A DNA stretch of 64,000 bases, taken from Planctomycetaceae bacterium (GTDB lineage: Bacteria > Planctomycetota > Phycisphaerae > Phycisphaerales > SM1A02). Of the stretch, positions 33,342 through 42,498 are shown in pieces. The stretch lies in NCBI GenBank assembly GCA_947490615.1, contig CANLHK010000003.1:1-64000 (forward strand), in the 5' to 3' direction. Each line of letters begins with the position of its first letter. Position 1 is the stretch's first letter. The notes beneath the pieces are model-generated. The model did no database searches, was not told where the DNA came from, and saw only the letters and a program-made list of their open reading frames with translations. The position numbers and the translations under genes were made by a program.

Positions 33342-34871
33342 GTGATCCTTCTGCATCTCAAAGACCTGCGTGATCGCATCGCTGCTCGCGACGCCGATTG
33401 GCGCGCGGGCGCGGTCGTCTACCAGGTGTTCGTTGATCGCTTTGCGCCAAGTGCGACACTCGAAGCCAAGCGCCATCTCTACGCCGAGCCGCGCCGACTG
33501 CGCGAGTGGCATGAGCTGCCGACCAAAGGGCACTTCGTCGAGAGCGCGGGCGTGTGGAGTCACGAGATCGACTTCTGGGGCGGCGACCTTGCGAGCGTGC
33601 GCGGACATCTTGGTCACTTGCAGGCCATCAGTGCTGATGTGCTCTACCTCAATCCGATTCATCTCGCCTACACCAACCACAAGTACGACGCTGCGGACTA
33701 CCTCGAGATCAGTCCCGAGTATGGCACCCGTGCCGATCTGCGCATGCTCGTGGGTGATGCCCACGCCCGCGGCATGAAGGTGGTCCTTGATGGCGTGTTC
33801 AACCATGTGGGTCGTCGGCATCGCTTCTTCGAGGCCGCGTTGCGCGATCCAACCAGCGAGTACCGCTCGTGGTTCTTCATCGGCAGCGAGTACGCCAACG
33901 GCTATCGCGGTTGGGCCGATGTGCCGAATCTCCCCGACCTCCATGTCGAGCGCGATGAGGTGCGTCAGCATCTCTGGCTTGATCCCGAGAGCGCGGTGCG
34001 TTCGTATCTGCGCGATGGCATCGATGGTTGGCGGCTCGATGTGGCGTGCGATCTTGGCCCGCATTTCCTGCGCGAACTCACCGAAAGCGCGCACGCCGAG
34101 AAGCCAGGCTGCGCGACCATCGGCGAAATCTGGAATGCGCCGTCGGGCTGGGATCGCTCGCTTGACGGCATCCTCAACATGCACGCGCGGATGATCTTGC
34201 TCGACTACTGCGCGGGCCGCGTTGATGCTGCGATTACCAGCGAACGGCTGCGTGACATGATCGACGACGCGGGCATTGAGTTCATCCTCCGTTGCTGGAC
34301 CACGCTGGAAAACCACGACACCGAGCGGCTCGCACGACTGGTTCCTGATCTGGCAGCGCGACGCGTGGCGCACACCTTGCAAGCAGCGCTGCCTGGTTCG
34401 CCCAACCTTTACTTCGGTCAGGAAGTCGGTGCGCATGGTGCGGCGGATCCTGCGAACCGCGCGCCGATGCGTTGGGAGTTGGTCCACGACGGCAATGAAG
34501 AGTGGACCTACCTTCGACATCTCTACGCGACGCGTCGCTCGCTGCGCGCGGTGATGAAGGGCGATGTGCTCTTTCTTCGCGCGAAACGATTGATCGCGTT
34601 TCTGCGCACGACTGACCGCGCGCTTGAGACGGTCCTGGTGCTCGCGAACATGGAACACACCGAAGTCACCGAGACCATTGCGTTGCGTGACGGACGCATC
34701 ATGGCGGGCACCGACTTCAGAGATGCGCTGGCGTTTGATCATCATCACGCTGCGCAATTCCAGGCGCAGATGGGCTTCGTGACGGTGACGGTGCCGCCGA
34801 TGTCGACGCGCATTCTCAAGGTCGTTCCGCCGCGTGCAGGCCAGCACTCGCCCTACAAGCGCATGGCGTAA
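33342..34871 (+). CDS. GH13 family alpha-glucan-acting enzyme
   Basis: A 509-residue alpha-amylase-superfamily protein of the neopullulanase/maltogenic kind. All four conserved GH13 regions are intact: DGVFNHVG (I), GWRLDVACDL with the nucleophile Asp (II), IGEIWN with the acid Glu (III) and LENHDTERL with the third Asp (IV). A C-terminal beta domain follows. No signal peptide is seen, so it probably acts on maltodextrins or glycogen fragments in the cytoplasm. The GTG at 33342 is the best start; upstream sequence in the same frame is antisense to prfC. The next gene starts 52 bp later. Confidence 0.88.
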   Translation: MILLHLKDLRDRIAARDADWRAGAVVYQVFVDRFAPSATLEAKRHLYAEPRRLREWHELPTKGHFVESAGVWSHEIDFWGGDLASVRGHLGHLQAISADVLYLNPIHLAYTNHKYDAADYLEISPEYGTRADLRMLVGDAHARGMKVVLDGVFNHVGRRHRFFEAALRDPTSEYRSWFFIGSEYANGYRGWADVPNLPDLHVERDEVRQHLWLDPESAVRSYLRDGIDGWRLDVACDLGPHFLRELTESAHAEKPGCATIGEIWNAPSGWDRSLDGILNMHARMILLDYCAGRVDAAITSERLRDMIDDAGIEFILRCWTTLENHDTERLARLVPDLAARRVAHTLQAALPGSPNLYFGQEVGAHGAADPANRAPMRWELVHDGNEEWTYLRHLYATRRSLRAVMKGDVLFLRAKRLIAFLRTTDRALETVLVLANMEHTEVTETIALRDGRIMAGTDFRDALAFDHHHAAQFQAQMGFVTVTVPPMSTRILKVVPPRAGQHSPYKRMA

Positions 34872-34923
34872 CGCGCTGAATCGGCGAGGCGCCGTGCGCG
34901 CAAGAAATCGCGATACTGCCCCG

Positions 34924-36159
34924 ATGCTCTCTGATGCGCTTGCACTCCAGACCAAGGTTGACGGCGTCCACGCGGCCACCACGCGCGAACTTGCGCGCAC
35001 GCAGGGTCTCCTGCGTCTCGCACCCTGTTGGGTGCCGCGCTCCTTCCTGCAACCAGGCCTTCGCATCAAGTTGCATCCAGCGGACACCTACGCATTTGGT
35101 CTGCATCGCGGCGGTATCGACGAGCGTTGGTTTAGCTCGACGACCGAAGCCGCGAACGACAACCGCACCGCCGATGAAGGCCTCTCCTACTGCGTCGTCG
35201 GTGGCGAGCGCTTCACGCTGCGTCAAGCGGTGGCTGAGTGCGGAGCGGCGATCATCGGTGAACGACTTTGGGCCAAGTACGGCAAGTGGCCCGTCTACTC
35301 CAAGTTCTTCGACAACATGGGGCCGATCCCGCACCACATGCACCAAGACGATGCGCAGGCTGCGCTGGTTGGTCGTGAGGGAAAGCCCGAGGCGTACTAC
35401 TTCCCGCCGCAGCACAATCCTGTTGGCAACAACTTTCCGCACACCTTCATGGGACTGGTTCCTGGCACGACGAAGAACGATGTGCGTCGCTGCCTCGAGA
35501 ATTGGAACAGCGGCGACAACGGCATGCTTGATCTTTCGCAGGCGTATCGCCTGAAGGTCGGCACGGGTTGGTTGATGGAGCCGCGCGTGCTTCACGCACC
35601 AGGATCCTTCTGCACCTACGAGCCGCAGTGGGGCAGCGATGTGTTTGCGATGTACCAGTCTCTGGTCGAAGGTCGCATGGTTCCGTGGGAATTGCTGGTC
35701 AAAGACATGCCCGCCGCCAAGCACCGCGACCTCGACTTCATCGTGGACCAACTCGACTGGGCGAAGAATGTCGACCCGAACTTCAAGGCGAATCACTACC
35801 TCGAGCCGCGCACGGCAGCGGTCGGACCAGGTTGGCATGACCGCTGGGTCATCTACGGCAAGATGAATGGATTCGAGTACTTCACGGCGAAGGAACTCAC
35901 CGTGGAGCCTGGCGCGTCCTGCACCATCGCCGACAACGGCGCCTTCGGACTGACCTGCGTGCAAGGCACGGGCACGATGAACGGCGAGCCACTCTCGAGT
36001 CCGCGGCTCATTCGTTTCCGCGAACTCACCAACGACGAGTACTTCTGCACCGAAGCGGGTGCGCGTCGTGGAGTCACTTTCGTGAACACCTCGACCACCG
36101 AGCCGCTGGTGTCGCTGCGATACTTTGGACCAGAAACCAGTGGCGCTGTGCGGGCTTGA
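34924..36159 (+). CDS. Class I phosphomannose-isomerase-like cupin protein
   Basis: A 411-residue protein with the parts of a type I phosphomannose isomerase-like cupin. PIPHHMHQDDAQAAL would give two metal-binding His residues, GKPEAYYFPP the Glu, and WLMEPRVLHAPGSF the last His. GLVPGTTKNDVRRCLEN matches the helical insert after the first cupin half, and the C-terminus has a second beta-rich domain. It likely isomerises a sugar or sugar derivative, but overall similarity to true ManA looks low and the substrate is not clear. The ATG at 34924 is chosen over 34834, which lies inside the GH13 gene. First of three genes with a TIM-barrel isomerase and a Gfo/Idh dehydrogenase. Confidence 0.6.
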   Translation: MLSDALALQTKVDGVHAATTRELARTQGLLRLAPCWVPRSFLQPGLRIKLHPADTYAFGLHRGGIDERWFSSTTEAANDNRTADEGLSYCVVGGERFTLRQAVAECGAAIIGERLWAKYGKWPVYSKFFDNMGPIPHHMHQDDAQAALVGREGKPEAYYFPPQHNPVGNNFPHTFMGLVPGTTKNDVRRCLENWNSGDNGMLDLSQAYRLKVGTGWLMEPRVLHAPGSFCTYEPQWGSDVFAMYQSLVEGRMVPWELLVKDMPAAKHRDLDFIVDQLDWAKNVDPNFKANHYLEPRTAAVGPGWHDRWVIYGKMNGFEYFTAKELTVEPGASCTIADNGAFGLTCVQGTGTMNGEPLSSPRLIRFRELTNDEYFCTEAGARRGVTFVNTSTTEPLVSLRYFGPETSGAVRA

Positions 36160-36213
36160 CACGCTTGACGGTGCCGCGAACTCTCACGCTCTTCTCTGCG
36201 CAAGGAACTCATC

Positions 36214-37218
36214 ATGAAGTTGCACAACGCGATGTGGCCAGGACTCGTCGGTAAAGAACCAGGCACCGATCATCCGCCGATCTCACTCGAGCGCATGCTC
36301 GAGCTCACCGCCAAGGCCTCGGTCGAAGGACAGAAGTTCGACGGCGTCGATCTCTTCCTCTTTCATTCGCACCTTGATCCTGACGCGAGCGAGTCGGACA
36401 TCCGCCGCATGGCTGACCTCATCGCCAAGAAAGGCCTCGCCGTTGGCTCGCTCGTCGCTCCCGTCTGGCCAGGCACGGTGGGCGACAGCGCGATGGGTTC
36501 GGTCGAGCAGCGCAGGAAGTTCATCGACGCCGTGCGTAAGGCCTGTCGCATTGCACGCATTCTCAACGAACACGGCGTGCGCAAGTACGGCGTGATTCGC
36601 ATCGACAGCGCCACAGGAACCAAAGCCGCCGCGAAAGACCCGAAGAAGGCGATCAAGCAGATCGCAGCGACCTTCCGCGAAGCAGGCATGGTGGCCGCAG
36701 GTCATGGCGAGCGTCTCGCTGCAGAAGGCGAAGTCTGCTGGGCGGGCATGCACTCGTGGAAGGCGATGCTCGCAGTGCTGGAGGCCGTCGACCTGCCCGG
36801 AACCGTGGGTTTTCAGGCGGATCTCGCGCATACCTATCTCTACCTCCTTGGCGTGAACGCGCCGAAGGACGCGCTCTTACCGAAGAAGCACACGCCCAAG
36901 CAATTCGACAAGGCCTACGAGAAACTCGTCGGCGCGCTGCGTCCGTGGACGATCGACTTTCATGTCGCACAGAATGATGGCACCGTGCACGGCACGGGTT
37001 CGCACGACAAGACGGGTCGTCATTGCCAAGCCGATGACCCCAAGGGCAAGCTCGATATCGCTGAGTGCTCCAAGCTCTGGCTTGAGGGCGCAGCGGGACG
37101 CGGCATGAAGCATGTCTGCTGGGACGGATGCATGTTCCCCAACGCGGTGTTGGAGAAGCAAGAGACTTGGAACACCGTGCTGCGCGCGATGCTCTCGGTG
37201 CGCCAAGCGATCGCGTGA
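36214..37218 (+). CDS. Sugar phosphate isomerase/epimerase family protein (xylose-isomerase-like TIM barrel)
   Basis: A 334-residue TIM-barrel protein of the xylose isomerase-like superfamily. Candidate metal ligands are in [20 protein letters not shown] (Glu/His), [16 protein letters not shown] (Asp, His) and [19 protein letters not shown] (His, Asp). No signal peptide is seen, so it should be cytoplasmic. These enzymes isomerise or epimerise sugars or keto-inositols. The stop codon overlaps the ATG of the following Gfo/Idh dehydrogenase by one base, so the two are coupled. The pairing suggests one oxidises a sugar to a keto form that the other rearranges (inference). Confidence 0.83.
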   Translation: MKLHNAMWPGLVGKEPGTDHPPISLERMLELTAKASVEGQKFDGVDLFLFHSHLDPDASESDIRRMADLIAKKGLAVGSLVAPVWPGTVGDSAMGSVEQRRKFIDAVRKACRIARILNEHGVRKYGVIRIDSATGTKAAAKDPKKAIKQIAATFREAGMVAAGHGERLAAEGEVCWAGMHSWKAMLAVLEAVDLPGTVGFQADLAHTYLYLLGVNAPKDALLPKKHTPKQFDKAYEKLVGALRPWTIDFHVAQNDGTVHGTGSHDKTGRHCQADDPKGKLDIAECSKLWLEGAAGRGMKHVCWDGCMFPNAVLEKQETWNTVLRAMLSVRQAIA

Positions 37219-38447
37219 TGGACGAGTTCAGACCTATGGCCAAGAAGACCACCAAATCCGCCGCGGCAACCATCAGCACGACTTCACCTGCCAAGGCGAA
37301 GGCCGAACTTCGCATCGGACTCATCGGCTACGGCTTCATGGGCCGTGCTCATGCCAACGCGGTGCGTCAGCAACCGCACTTTTTCAAGGACACGACACGG
37401 AAACCCGTGCTCCAAGCGGTCTGTGGTCGCGACGAAGTCAAGGTCCGCGAGTTCGCAGCGACTTGGGACGCGCGTTCAGTCGAGACCGATTGGCGAAAGC
37501 TCGTCGCGCGTGAGGACATCGACGCCATCGACATCTGCACGCCCAACGACTCGCACATGGAGATCGCTCTCGCCTGCATCAAGCACGGCAAGATGATCCT
37601 CTGCGAGAAGCCGCTCGCGCTCGACGGGAAGCAAGGCGAGAAGATGGTTGCTGCTGTCGAGAAGGCGAAGTTGCCAAATCTCGTCTGGTACAACTATCGA
37701 TTCCTTCCCGCCGTCACGCTCGCGAAGAACATCGTCGATGCGGGTGAGCTTGGCAAGATCTTCCACTACCGCGCCAATTTCCTGCAGGACTGGACGATTT
37801 CCGCGGATCTTCCGCAGGGCGGCACGGGACTGTGGCGTCTCGATGCAGCAGTCGCTGGATCAGGTGTGACGGGCGATCTCTTGGCGCACTGCATCGATAC
37901 CGCGCGCTGGATCAACGGCGACATCGTGTCGGTCAGCGCGATGACTGAGACCTTCATCAAGGAACGCGTCCACACGGGAACGGGCAAGAAGCAGCCCGTC
38001 ACCATCGACGATGCCTGCGCGTTTCTCGCGCGCTTTGAGAATGGTTCGCTCGCGGTGTTTGAGTCGACCCGCTACGCGCGCGGCCACAAGGCGCTCTACA
38101 CCTTTGAGATCAACGGTGCGAACAAGAGTCTTGCCTGGGATCTCCACGATCTCAATCGACTCTCCTACTTCGATCACGCCGTGCCTGGTGATCGTCGCGG
38201 TTGGTCGAGCGTGCATTGCACCGACGGCGATCATCCCTACGCGGGCAACTGGTGGGTGCCAGGCCTGTGTCTCGGCTACGAGCATTCGTTTGTCCATGCG
38301 CTGCATGAGTTCCTGCGCAGCCTCGACGCGCCGAAAGCCACGAAGCGCTATCCCGATTTCCGCCACGCGCTTGGCACGCAGTATGTCTGCGACGCCGTTC
38401 TTGCAGCGGCGCGCACGCAGAAGTGGGTCACCGTCAAGCGCGCGTGA
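37218..38447 (+). CDS. Gfo/Idh/MocA family NAD(P)-dependent oxidoreductase
   Basis: A 409-residue dehydrogenase. After a Lys/Thr/Ser/Ala-rich leader of about 28 residues comes the Rossmann motif [16 protein letters not shown], then [17 protein letters not shown] and the family's [10 protein letters not shown] with the active-site Lys. The C-terminal alpha/beta domain has [13 protein letters not shown] with the catalytic Asp/His pair. Such enzymes oxidise or reduce a hydroxyl of sugars or inositols. The ATG at 37218 overlaps the previous stop as TGATG; an in-frame ATG at 37236 is equally plausible. Last gene of the three-gene set, with no regulator or transporter beside it. Confidence 0.92.
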   Translation: MDEFRPMAKKTTKSAAATISTTSPAKAKAELRIGLIGYGFMGRAHANAVRQQPHFFKDTTRKPVLQAVCGRDEVKVREFAATWDARSVETDWRKLVAREDIDAIDICTPNDSHMEIALACIKHGKMILCEKPLALDGKQGEKMVAAVEKAKLPNLVWYNYRFLPAVTLAKNIVDAGELGKIFHYRANFLQDWTISADLPQGGTGLWRLDAAVAGSGVTGDLLAHCIDTARWINGDIVSVSAMTETFIKERVHTGTGKKQPVTIDDACAFLARFENGSLAVFESTRYARGHKALYTFEINGANKSLAWDLHDLNRLSYFDHAVPGDRRGWSSVHCTDGDHPYAGNWWVPGLCLGYEHSFVHALHEFLRSLDAPKATKRYPDFRHALGTQYVCDAVLAAARTQKWVTVKRA

Positions 38448-38606
38448 TGTGTGATTGCGCATCGTTCCCGCGGGAGCGCTCCCTGAACGGAACTTCCCTT
38501 CGGCAACGGCCGTCGCAGCGGCATCGTGATTTCTTCCAACGCCTAGCGTTCGATCGCGCAGGACTCTCCTGCGGCTGACTGTTCGCTGTACTCGAAGGAG
38601 TTCACC

Positions 38607-39197
38607 ATGCGTTCCATTCGCCAGTTTGTAGCCTCGTATTGCCTGCTTCCCATGCTGTTGGTGGTTGGGTTCGTCTTCGTCTCCTGCACGACCGCGCCGC
38701 AGTCGCAGGCGGAGCAGCGCGCGCTGACCACGGACACCGCTGCGTTCCTCGTGCGTGCGAAGGAGACTGATCCATCGCTCGGGAACTTCTTCGAGAACAG
38801 TGTTGGATACGCGGCCATTCCTGAGATTGGCAAGGGTGGCATGGTGCTCGGTGCCGCGTATGGACAAGGCCAGCTCTTCAACGGCGACGGATCGCTCATC
38901 GGTTACTGCGATGTGCGCCAGGGCTCGGTCGGCGCGCAGATCGGCGGTCAGATCTACGGCGAGCTGATCTTCTTCGAGACCCAAGCTGCGATGGACAAGT
39001 TCCAGAAGGGGCAGTACGCGCTTGCTGCGCATCTCTCGGCGGTGGCGTTGACGGCTGGCGCGGGTGGAGCGGGCAAGTACCAAGATGGCGTGGCGCTCTT
39101 CATCGTGCGCCCGAGAGGATTGATGGCGGAAGCATCCGTGGGTGGACAACGCTTCAGCTACCAGTCTCTGGCCGATGCGTCCAAGATCGCACGCTGA
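38607..39197 (+). CDS. SYLF-domain (YSC84-like) lipoprotein
   Basis: A 196-residue protein with a lipoprotein signal (lipobox VFVSC, lipid Cys27) and a SYLF/YSC84 domain, a family that binds phosphoinositide-type lipids in eukaryotes and is of unclear role in bacteria. Family segments are NSVGYAAIPEIGKGGMVLG, GAAYGQGQLF, VGAQIGGQIYGELIFF and GVALFIVRPRGLMAEASVGG. It likely sits in the periplasm or outer membrane. AAGGAG before the ATG at 38607 supports the start. A 13-bp hairpin at 39224-39253, inside the end of the convergent gene, may halt its transcript. Confidence 0.9.
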   Translation: MRSIRQFVASYCLLPMLLVVGFVFVSCTTAPQSQAEQRALTTDTAAFLVRAKETDPSLGNFFENSVGYAAIPEIGKGGMVLGAAYGQGQLFNGDGSLIGYCDVRQGSVGAQIGGQIYGELIFFETQAAMDKFQKGQYALAAHLSAVALTAGAGGAGKYQDGVALFIVRPRGLMAEASVGGQRFSYQSLADASKIAR

Positions 39198-39212
39198 GTG
39201 CGGGCGCCAACC

Positions 39213-40877
39213 TCAGTGCTGCGTGCGCGCCGAGCCAACGGGCTCGGCGTGCACGATGGAAGTCGCCACAGCTTCCGCGACCTTGATGCCATCAATCGAT
39301 GCCGACAAGATGCCGCCCGCATAGCCAGCGCCTTCACCACTGGGATAGAGCCCGAGTGTGTTGCGGCTGGTCAGCGTGAGATCGTCGCGGGTGATGCGCA
39401 CTGGTGAACTGGTGCGCGTCTCAACGGCAGTAAGCACCGCGTCGGCGAGATTGAACGCCTTGATTTCGCGGGCAAACGCAGGGATCGCCTCGCGAATCGC
39501 TTCAACGGCGTAGTCGGGCAGCGCCGTCGAGAGATCGCAAGGACGCACGCTTGGTGTGTACGAAGGCACCACCGAACCAAACGCAGTCGACGGACGCTGG
39601 GCAAGAAAGTCACCGACGCGTTGCCCTGGCGCTGCGTAGTTGCCGCCGCCAAGTTCAAACGCACGCGTCTCCCAAACGCGTTGCAGCGCGATACCCGCGA
39701 GCGGTCCATCGGGATAGTCGACCTCGGGCGTGATGCCGACCACGATGCCCGAGTTCGCGTTGCGTTCGTTGCGCGAGTACTGACTCATGCCATTGGTCAC
39801 GACGCGACCTGGTTCCGACGCCGCCGCGACCACGGTTCCACCAGGACACATGCAGAAGCTGTAGACCGAGCGGCCGTTCTTGGCGTGGTGCACCAACTTG
39901 TAGTCGGCGGCGCCGAGCAGGGGATTGTCAGCCTTGTCGCCATGACGACAGGTGTTGATGAGCGACTGCGGATGCTCAATGCGAAAGCCAATCGAGAAGG
40001 GCTTGGCCTCGAGGAACACCCCGTGCGCGTGGAGCATCTCGAAAGTGTCGCGCGCGCTGTGTCCGATGGCGAGGACGACATGATCGGCCTCAAGGCGTTC
40101 GCCCGTCGAGAGGATCACACCGCGGACACACTGGGTCAGAGTTCCATCGTTGATCGGTTGGAGGTCGAGCGCGTCGACGCGGCTTTCAAAGCGAATCTCA
40201 CCACCAAGCGCGATGATCTGTTCGCGCATGCGCTCGATCATCGCGACGAGCTTGAAGGTGCCGATGTGCGGCTTACTCGTGAAGAGGATCTCGTCAGGCG
40301 CACCCGCTGCGACAAACTCGCGCAGCACGGTGCGACCGTAGTGCTTGGGATCTTTGATCTGGCTGAAGAGCTTGCCATCGGAGAAGGTTCCCGCGCCGCC
40401 CTCTCCAAACTGCGTGTTGCTCTCAGGATTGAGCGCGCCCTCGCGCCACATCCTGAAGGTGTCTTTGGTTCGCTCGCGCACGGCCTTGCCGCGCTCAAGG
40501 ACGATGGGACGAAATCCAGTGCGCGCGAGGATCAGCGCGGCAAACAAGCCAGCGGGACCGAAGCCCACGATGATCGGACGCTTGCGCTTGGCGGGTGCAT
40601 CTTCGGCGCGCGCGACAAAGTGGTAGCGCGTGTCAGGAGACGGCGTGACTCTCGAGTCGCTCTTGACGCGCTTGTAGACCTTGTCCTCATCGCGCACCGC
40701 GACATCGACGGTGTAGATGAACTTGATCGCGTCGCGCTTGCGCGCATCGACGGCGCGGCGCGTCACCTCAAGTTCGAGCAGATGCGTCAGCGGGATCCCC
40801 AATTGCGCGACCACGCGCGCAGGGAGCGCATCGTCGGCGTGGTCGATGGGAAGACGGATCTCAGTGAAGCGCAGCAT
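39213..40877 (-). CDS. Uncharacterised FAD-dependent dehydrogenase
   Basis: A 554-residue flavoprotein of the large family often listed as NAD(P)/FAD-dependent oxidoreductase (COG2509 type). It has an N-terminal 90-residue RNA-binding-like beta domain (RKRDAIKFIYTVDVAV), then the dinucleotide-binding motif PIIVGFGPAGLFAALILARTG, followed by ESNTQFGEGGAGTFSDGKL, VVLAIGHSARDTFEMLHAHG and, near the end, GLYPSGEGAGYAGGI. The physiological substrate of the family is not known. The ATG at 40877 is chosen over a GTG four codons earlier. It is transcribed after the frameshifted alcohol dehydrogenase, with 48 bp between them. Confidence 0.85.
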   Translation of the reverse strand: MLRFTEIRLPIDHADDALPARVVAQLGIPLTHLLELEVTRRAVDARKRDAIKFIYTVDVAVRDEDKVYKRVKSDSRVTPSPDTRYHFVARAEDAPAKRKRPIIVGFGPAGLFAALILARTGFRPIVLERGKAVRERTKDTFRMWREGALNPESNTQFGEGGAGTFSDGKLFSQIKDPKHYGRTVLREFVAAGAPDEILFTSKPHIGTFKLVAMIERMREQIIALGGEIRFESRVDALDLQPINDGTLTQCVRGVILSTGERLEADHVVLAIGHSARDTFEMLHAHGVFLEAKPFSIGFRIEHPQSLINTCRHGDKADNPLLGAADYKLVHHAKNGRSVYSFCMCPGGTVVAAASEPGRVVTNGMSQYSRNERNANSGIVVGITPEVDYPDGPLAGIALQRVWETRAFELGGGNYAAPGQRVGDFLAQRPSTAFGSVVPSYTPSVRPCDLSTALPDYAVEAIREAIPAFAREIKAFNLADAVLTAVETRTSSPVRITRDDLTLTSRNTLGLYPSGEGAGYAGGILSASIDGIKVAEAVATSIVHAEPVGSARTQH

Positions 40878-40925
40878 GGAAGGCGCCACTTTACCGCAGG
40901 CCGCACCGTCAAGTGTGATGCGTGG

Positions 40926-41961
40926 TCAGCCCTTGAGGCTCGCCATGTCGATCACGAATCGATACCGCACATCGCTCTTGAGCATGCGCTCGTAGGCGGT
41001 GTTGATCTCGGACATGCGAATGGTCTCGACCTCACAGGCAATCCCGTGCTTTCCGCAGAACTCAAGCATTTCTTGGGTCTCGGCGATGCCGCCGATGCAG
41101 GAGCCCGCGAGGTTCTTGCGCGGAAGGATCAGACTGAACGCTGCGACTTGCTGGGGATTGGGCGGCACGCCGACCATGCACATCGTGCCGTCGAGCTTGA
41201 CGAGCGCCATGAGAGCGTCGAGCGAATGGTCAGCCGACACGGTGTCAATGATGAGGTCGAACGACTTCGCGTGCTTCGCCATCGCGGCGGTGTCAGCTGA
41301 GATCACCACCTCGTGCGCGCCGAGGCGCAGCCCATCGGCGACCTTTCGTGACGAGGTCGTGAAGAGCACCGTGTGCCCGCGCGAACTTCACACCCATGTG
41401 CCCGAGTCCACCGAGTCCAACAATGCCGACCTTCTTGCCAGGCCCCGCGTTCCAATGCTTGAGCGGTGACCATGTCGTGATACCCGCACACAGCAGCGGA
41501 GCGGCCGCCGCGGGGTCGAGGTTGGCAGGCACCTTGAGCGTGTACGCCTCGTCGACGACGACCTTCTCCGAGTAGCCGCCATATGTCATGCCGCCGAGGT
41601 GCTTATCCTCGCCGTTGTAGGTAAAGATCGGTCCACCGAGGCAGTATTGCTCAAGACCTTGCGTGCAGTGGGCGCAGGTGCGGCACGAGTCGACAAGGCA
41701 TCCGACCGACGCAAGGTCGCCGACTTTGAACTTCGAAACCTTCGCACCAACCCGCGTCACCCGACCAAGGATTTCGTGACCTGGAACCACCGGGTATTGC
41801 GTGAACCCCCACTCATTGCGTGCGAAGTGCAGATCGCTGTGGCAGACGCCGCAGTAGAGGATGTCGATCTCGACATCACTCGCCGTTGGTTCACGACGCT
41901 CGATGGTGTGAGGGGCGAGAGTGGAGGTAGGAGACTGGGCTGCGTACGCGCGCGTTGACAT
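40926..41961 (-). pseudogene. Zinc-dependent alcohol dehydrogenase (YahK/cinnamyl-alcohol type), frameshifted
   Basis: Together two frames give a full MDR-family alcohol dehydrogenase. Frame one (41961 down to about 41380) has the catalytic-zinc GVCHSDLHFARNEW and GHEILGRV, the four structural-zinc cysteines in CRTCAHCTQGLEQYC, and the NAD(P) motif GLGGLGHMGVKFA. Frame two (about 41384 down to 40926) continues with VLFTTSSRKVADGLRLGA, VGVPPNPQQVAAFSLILPRK and the normal C-terminus. The switch falls at about 41371-41385 in a G/C-rich run, where one or a few bases appear lost. Elsewhere the sequence looks well kept, so a recent mutation or an assembly error are both possible. Expected role: reduction of aldehydes with NADPH. 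Confidence 0.85.
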
Positions 41962-42259
41962 GAGTGTGGCTCCGGAGAGGCGGAGAGTCTAGTGGGCTGT
42001 GCGGTGGAGCCGTCGCTAGAGAACCGCGGCACGCGGAAGATCGGTTGCGTGAGACACCACGGAACGCAGACAGAGCAGTAGGTATTCGCCTCGCATGTCG
42101 GTGGACTGGTCGCGCGTTCGGCGAGGACGCTTGACACACAGCGAACCCACAGTACAGTTCCGCCTCCTCATGGCTTTCGCCCGCGCATCTCTCGCCACCA
42201 CACCACGACATCGTGACTCGCGTCCGATGGGCGGTTTGGCGCGTTTCGTGCTGGTTTCC

Positions 42260-42334
42260 ATGCAGATGCCGATGCACATGCGATCTGGCATGGGCGCGCT
42301 GATGCCCATGCGCAGCCCGATCGCGGTTGCCTGA
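42260..42334 (+). CDS. Candidate Met-rich leader peptide
   Basis: A 24-residue ORF with seven methionines, four of them in the first seven residues (MQMPMHM) and three more at 11, 15 and 17. It ends 164 bp before a cystathionine synthase/lyase-type gene that is coupled to homoserine dehydrogenase, both methionine-pathway functions. A run of codons for the pathway's end product is the hallmark of attenuator leader peptides, such as the His, Thr or Leu leaders of enteric bacteria. There is no clear Shine-Dalgarno, and the frame is open upstream with ATGs at 42171 and 42228, so the true start is uncertain. A chance Met-rich frame or a small metal-binding peptide are alternatives. Confidence 0.4.
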   Translation: MQMPMHMRSGMGALMPMRSPIAVA

Positions 42335-42399
42335 CGGCGGATTGCTTCCTCGCACAACGCGAGCTTCCGACAACCAGTGCACCTTCGATCGGGCAAGTC

Positions 42400-42447
42400 C
42401 TGCGCGACGCTTCTGCGCGACGAATCTCGTCGCCGCGGTTGACGACG
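42400..42447 (+). promoter_or_regulatory. Competing hairpin arms between leader ORF and PLP-enzyme gene
   Basis: A 10-bp direct repeat (42400-42409 and 42413-42422) carries GCGACG twice. Either copy can pair with the single CGTCGC at 42428-42433; the second copy makes a perfect 7-bp stem (42417-42423 with 42427-42433). CGACG at 42443-42447 can also pair with CGTCG at 42428-42432. Such mutually exclusive pairings are expected of an attenuator, but no poly-T follows, so control by Rho or at translation would be needed. Confidence 0.3.
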
Positions 42448-42498
42448 CTTCCTCGAACGCATCACACCCAAACACCTCACGCTCAATTGGAGCTCGCT

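Larger units (their letters stand above)
41962..42498. other. 537-bp intergenic region with leader ORF
   Basis: The gap between the divergent alcohol dehydrogenase and the PLP-enzyme gene. It should hold both promoters, but no consensus promoter can be picked with confidence. Its right half holds a Met-rich 24-codon ORF (42260-42334) and a set of overlapping hairpin arms (42400-42447). No T-run or known riboswitch core is seen. Confidence 0.6.

Noticed and set aside
33147-35087. 646-codon open frame opposite the GH13 gene
   Set aside because: The plus strand has all four GH13 catalytic regions, and the minus frame shows only antisense composition.
39224-39253. 13-bp hairpin near the SYLF gene end as a firm terminator
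   Set aside because: It lies in the coding end of the FAD protein and has no T-run on either strand, so it is noted only in the SYLF entry.
42171-42259. Longer version of the Met-rich ORF as a normal small gene
   Set aside because: The upstream 30 codons show no motif, membrane segment or ribosome-binding site; only the Met-rich end draws attention.
42335-42498. SAM-type riboswitch or T-box before the PLP-enzyme gene
   Set aside because: No conserved SAM-I, SAM-II or SAM-IV core and no T-box sequence could be recognised by eye.
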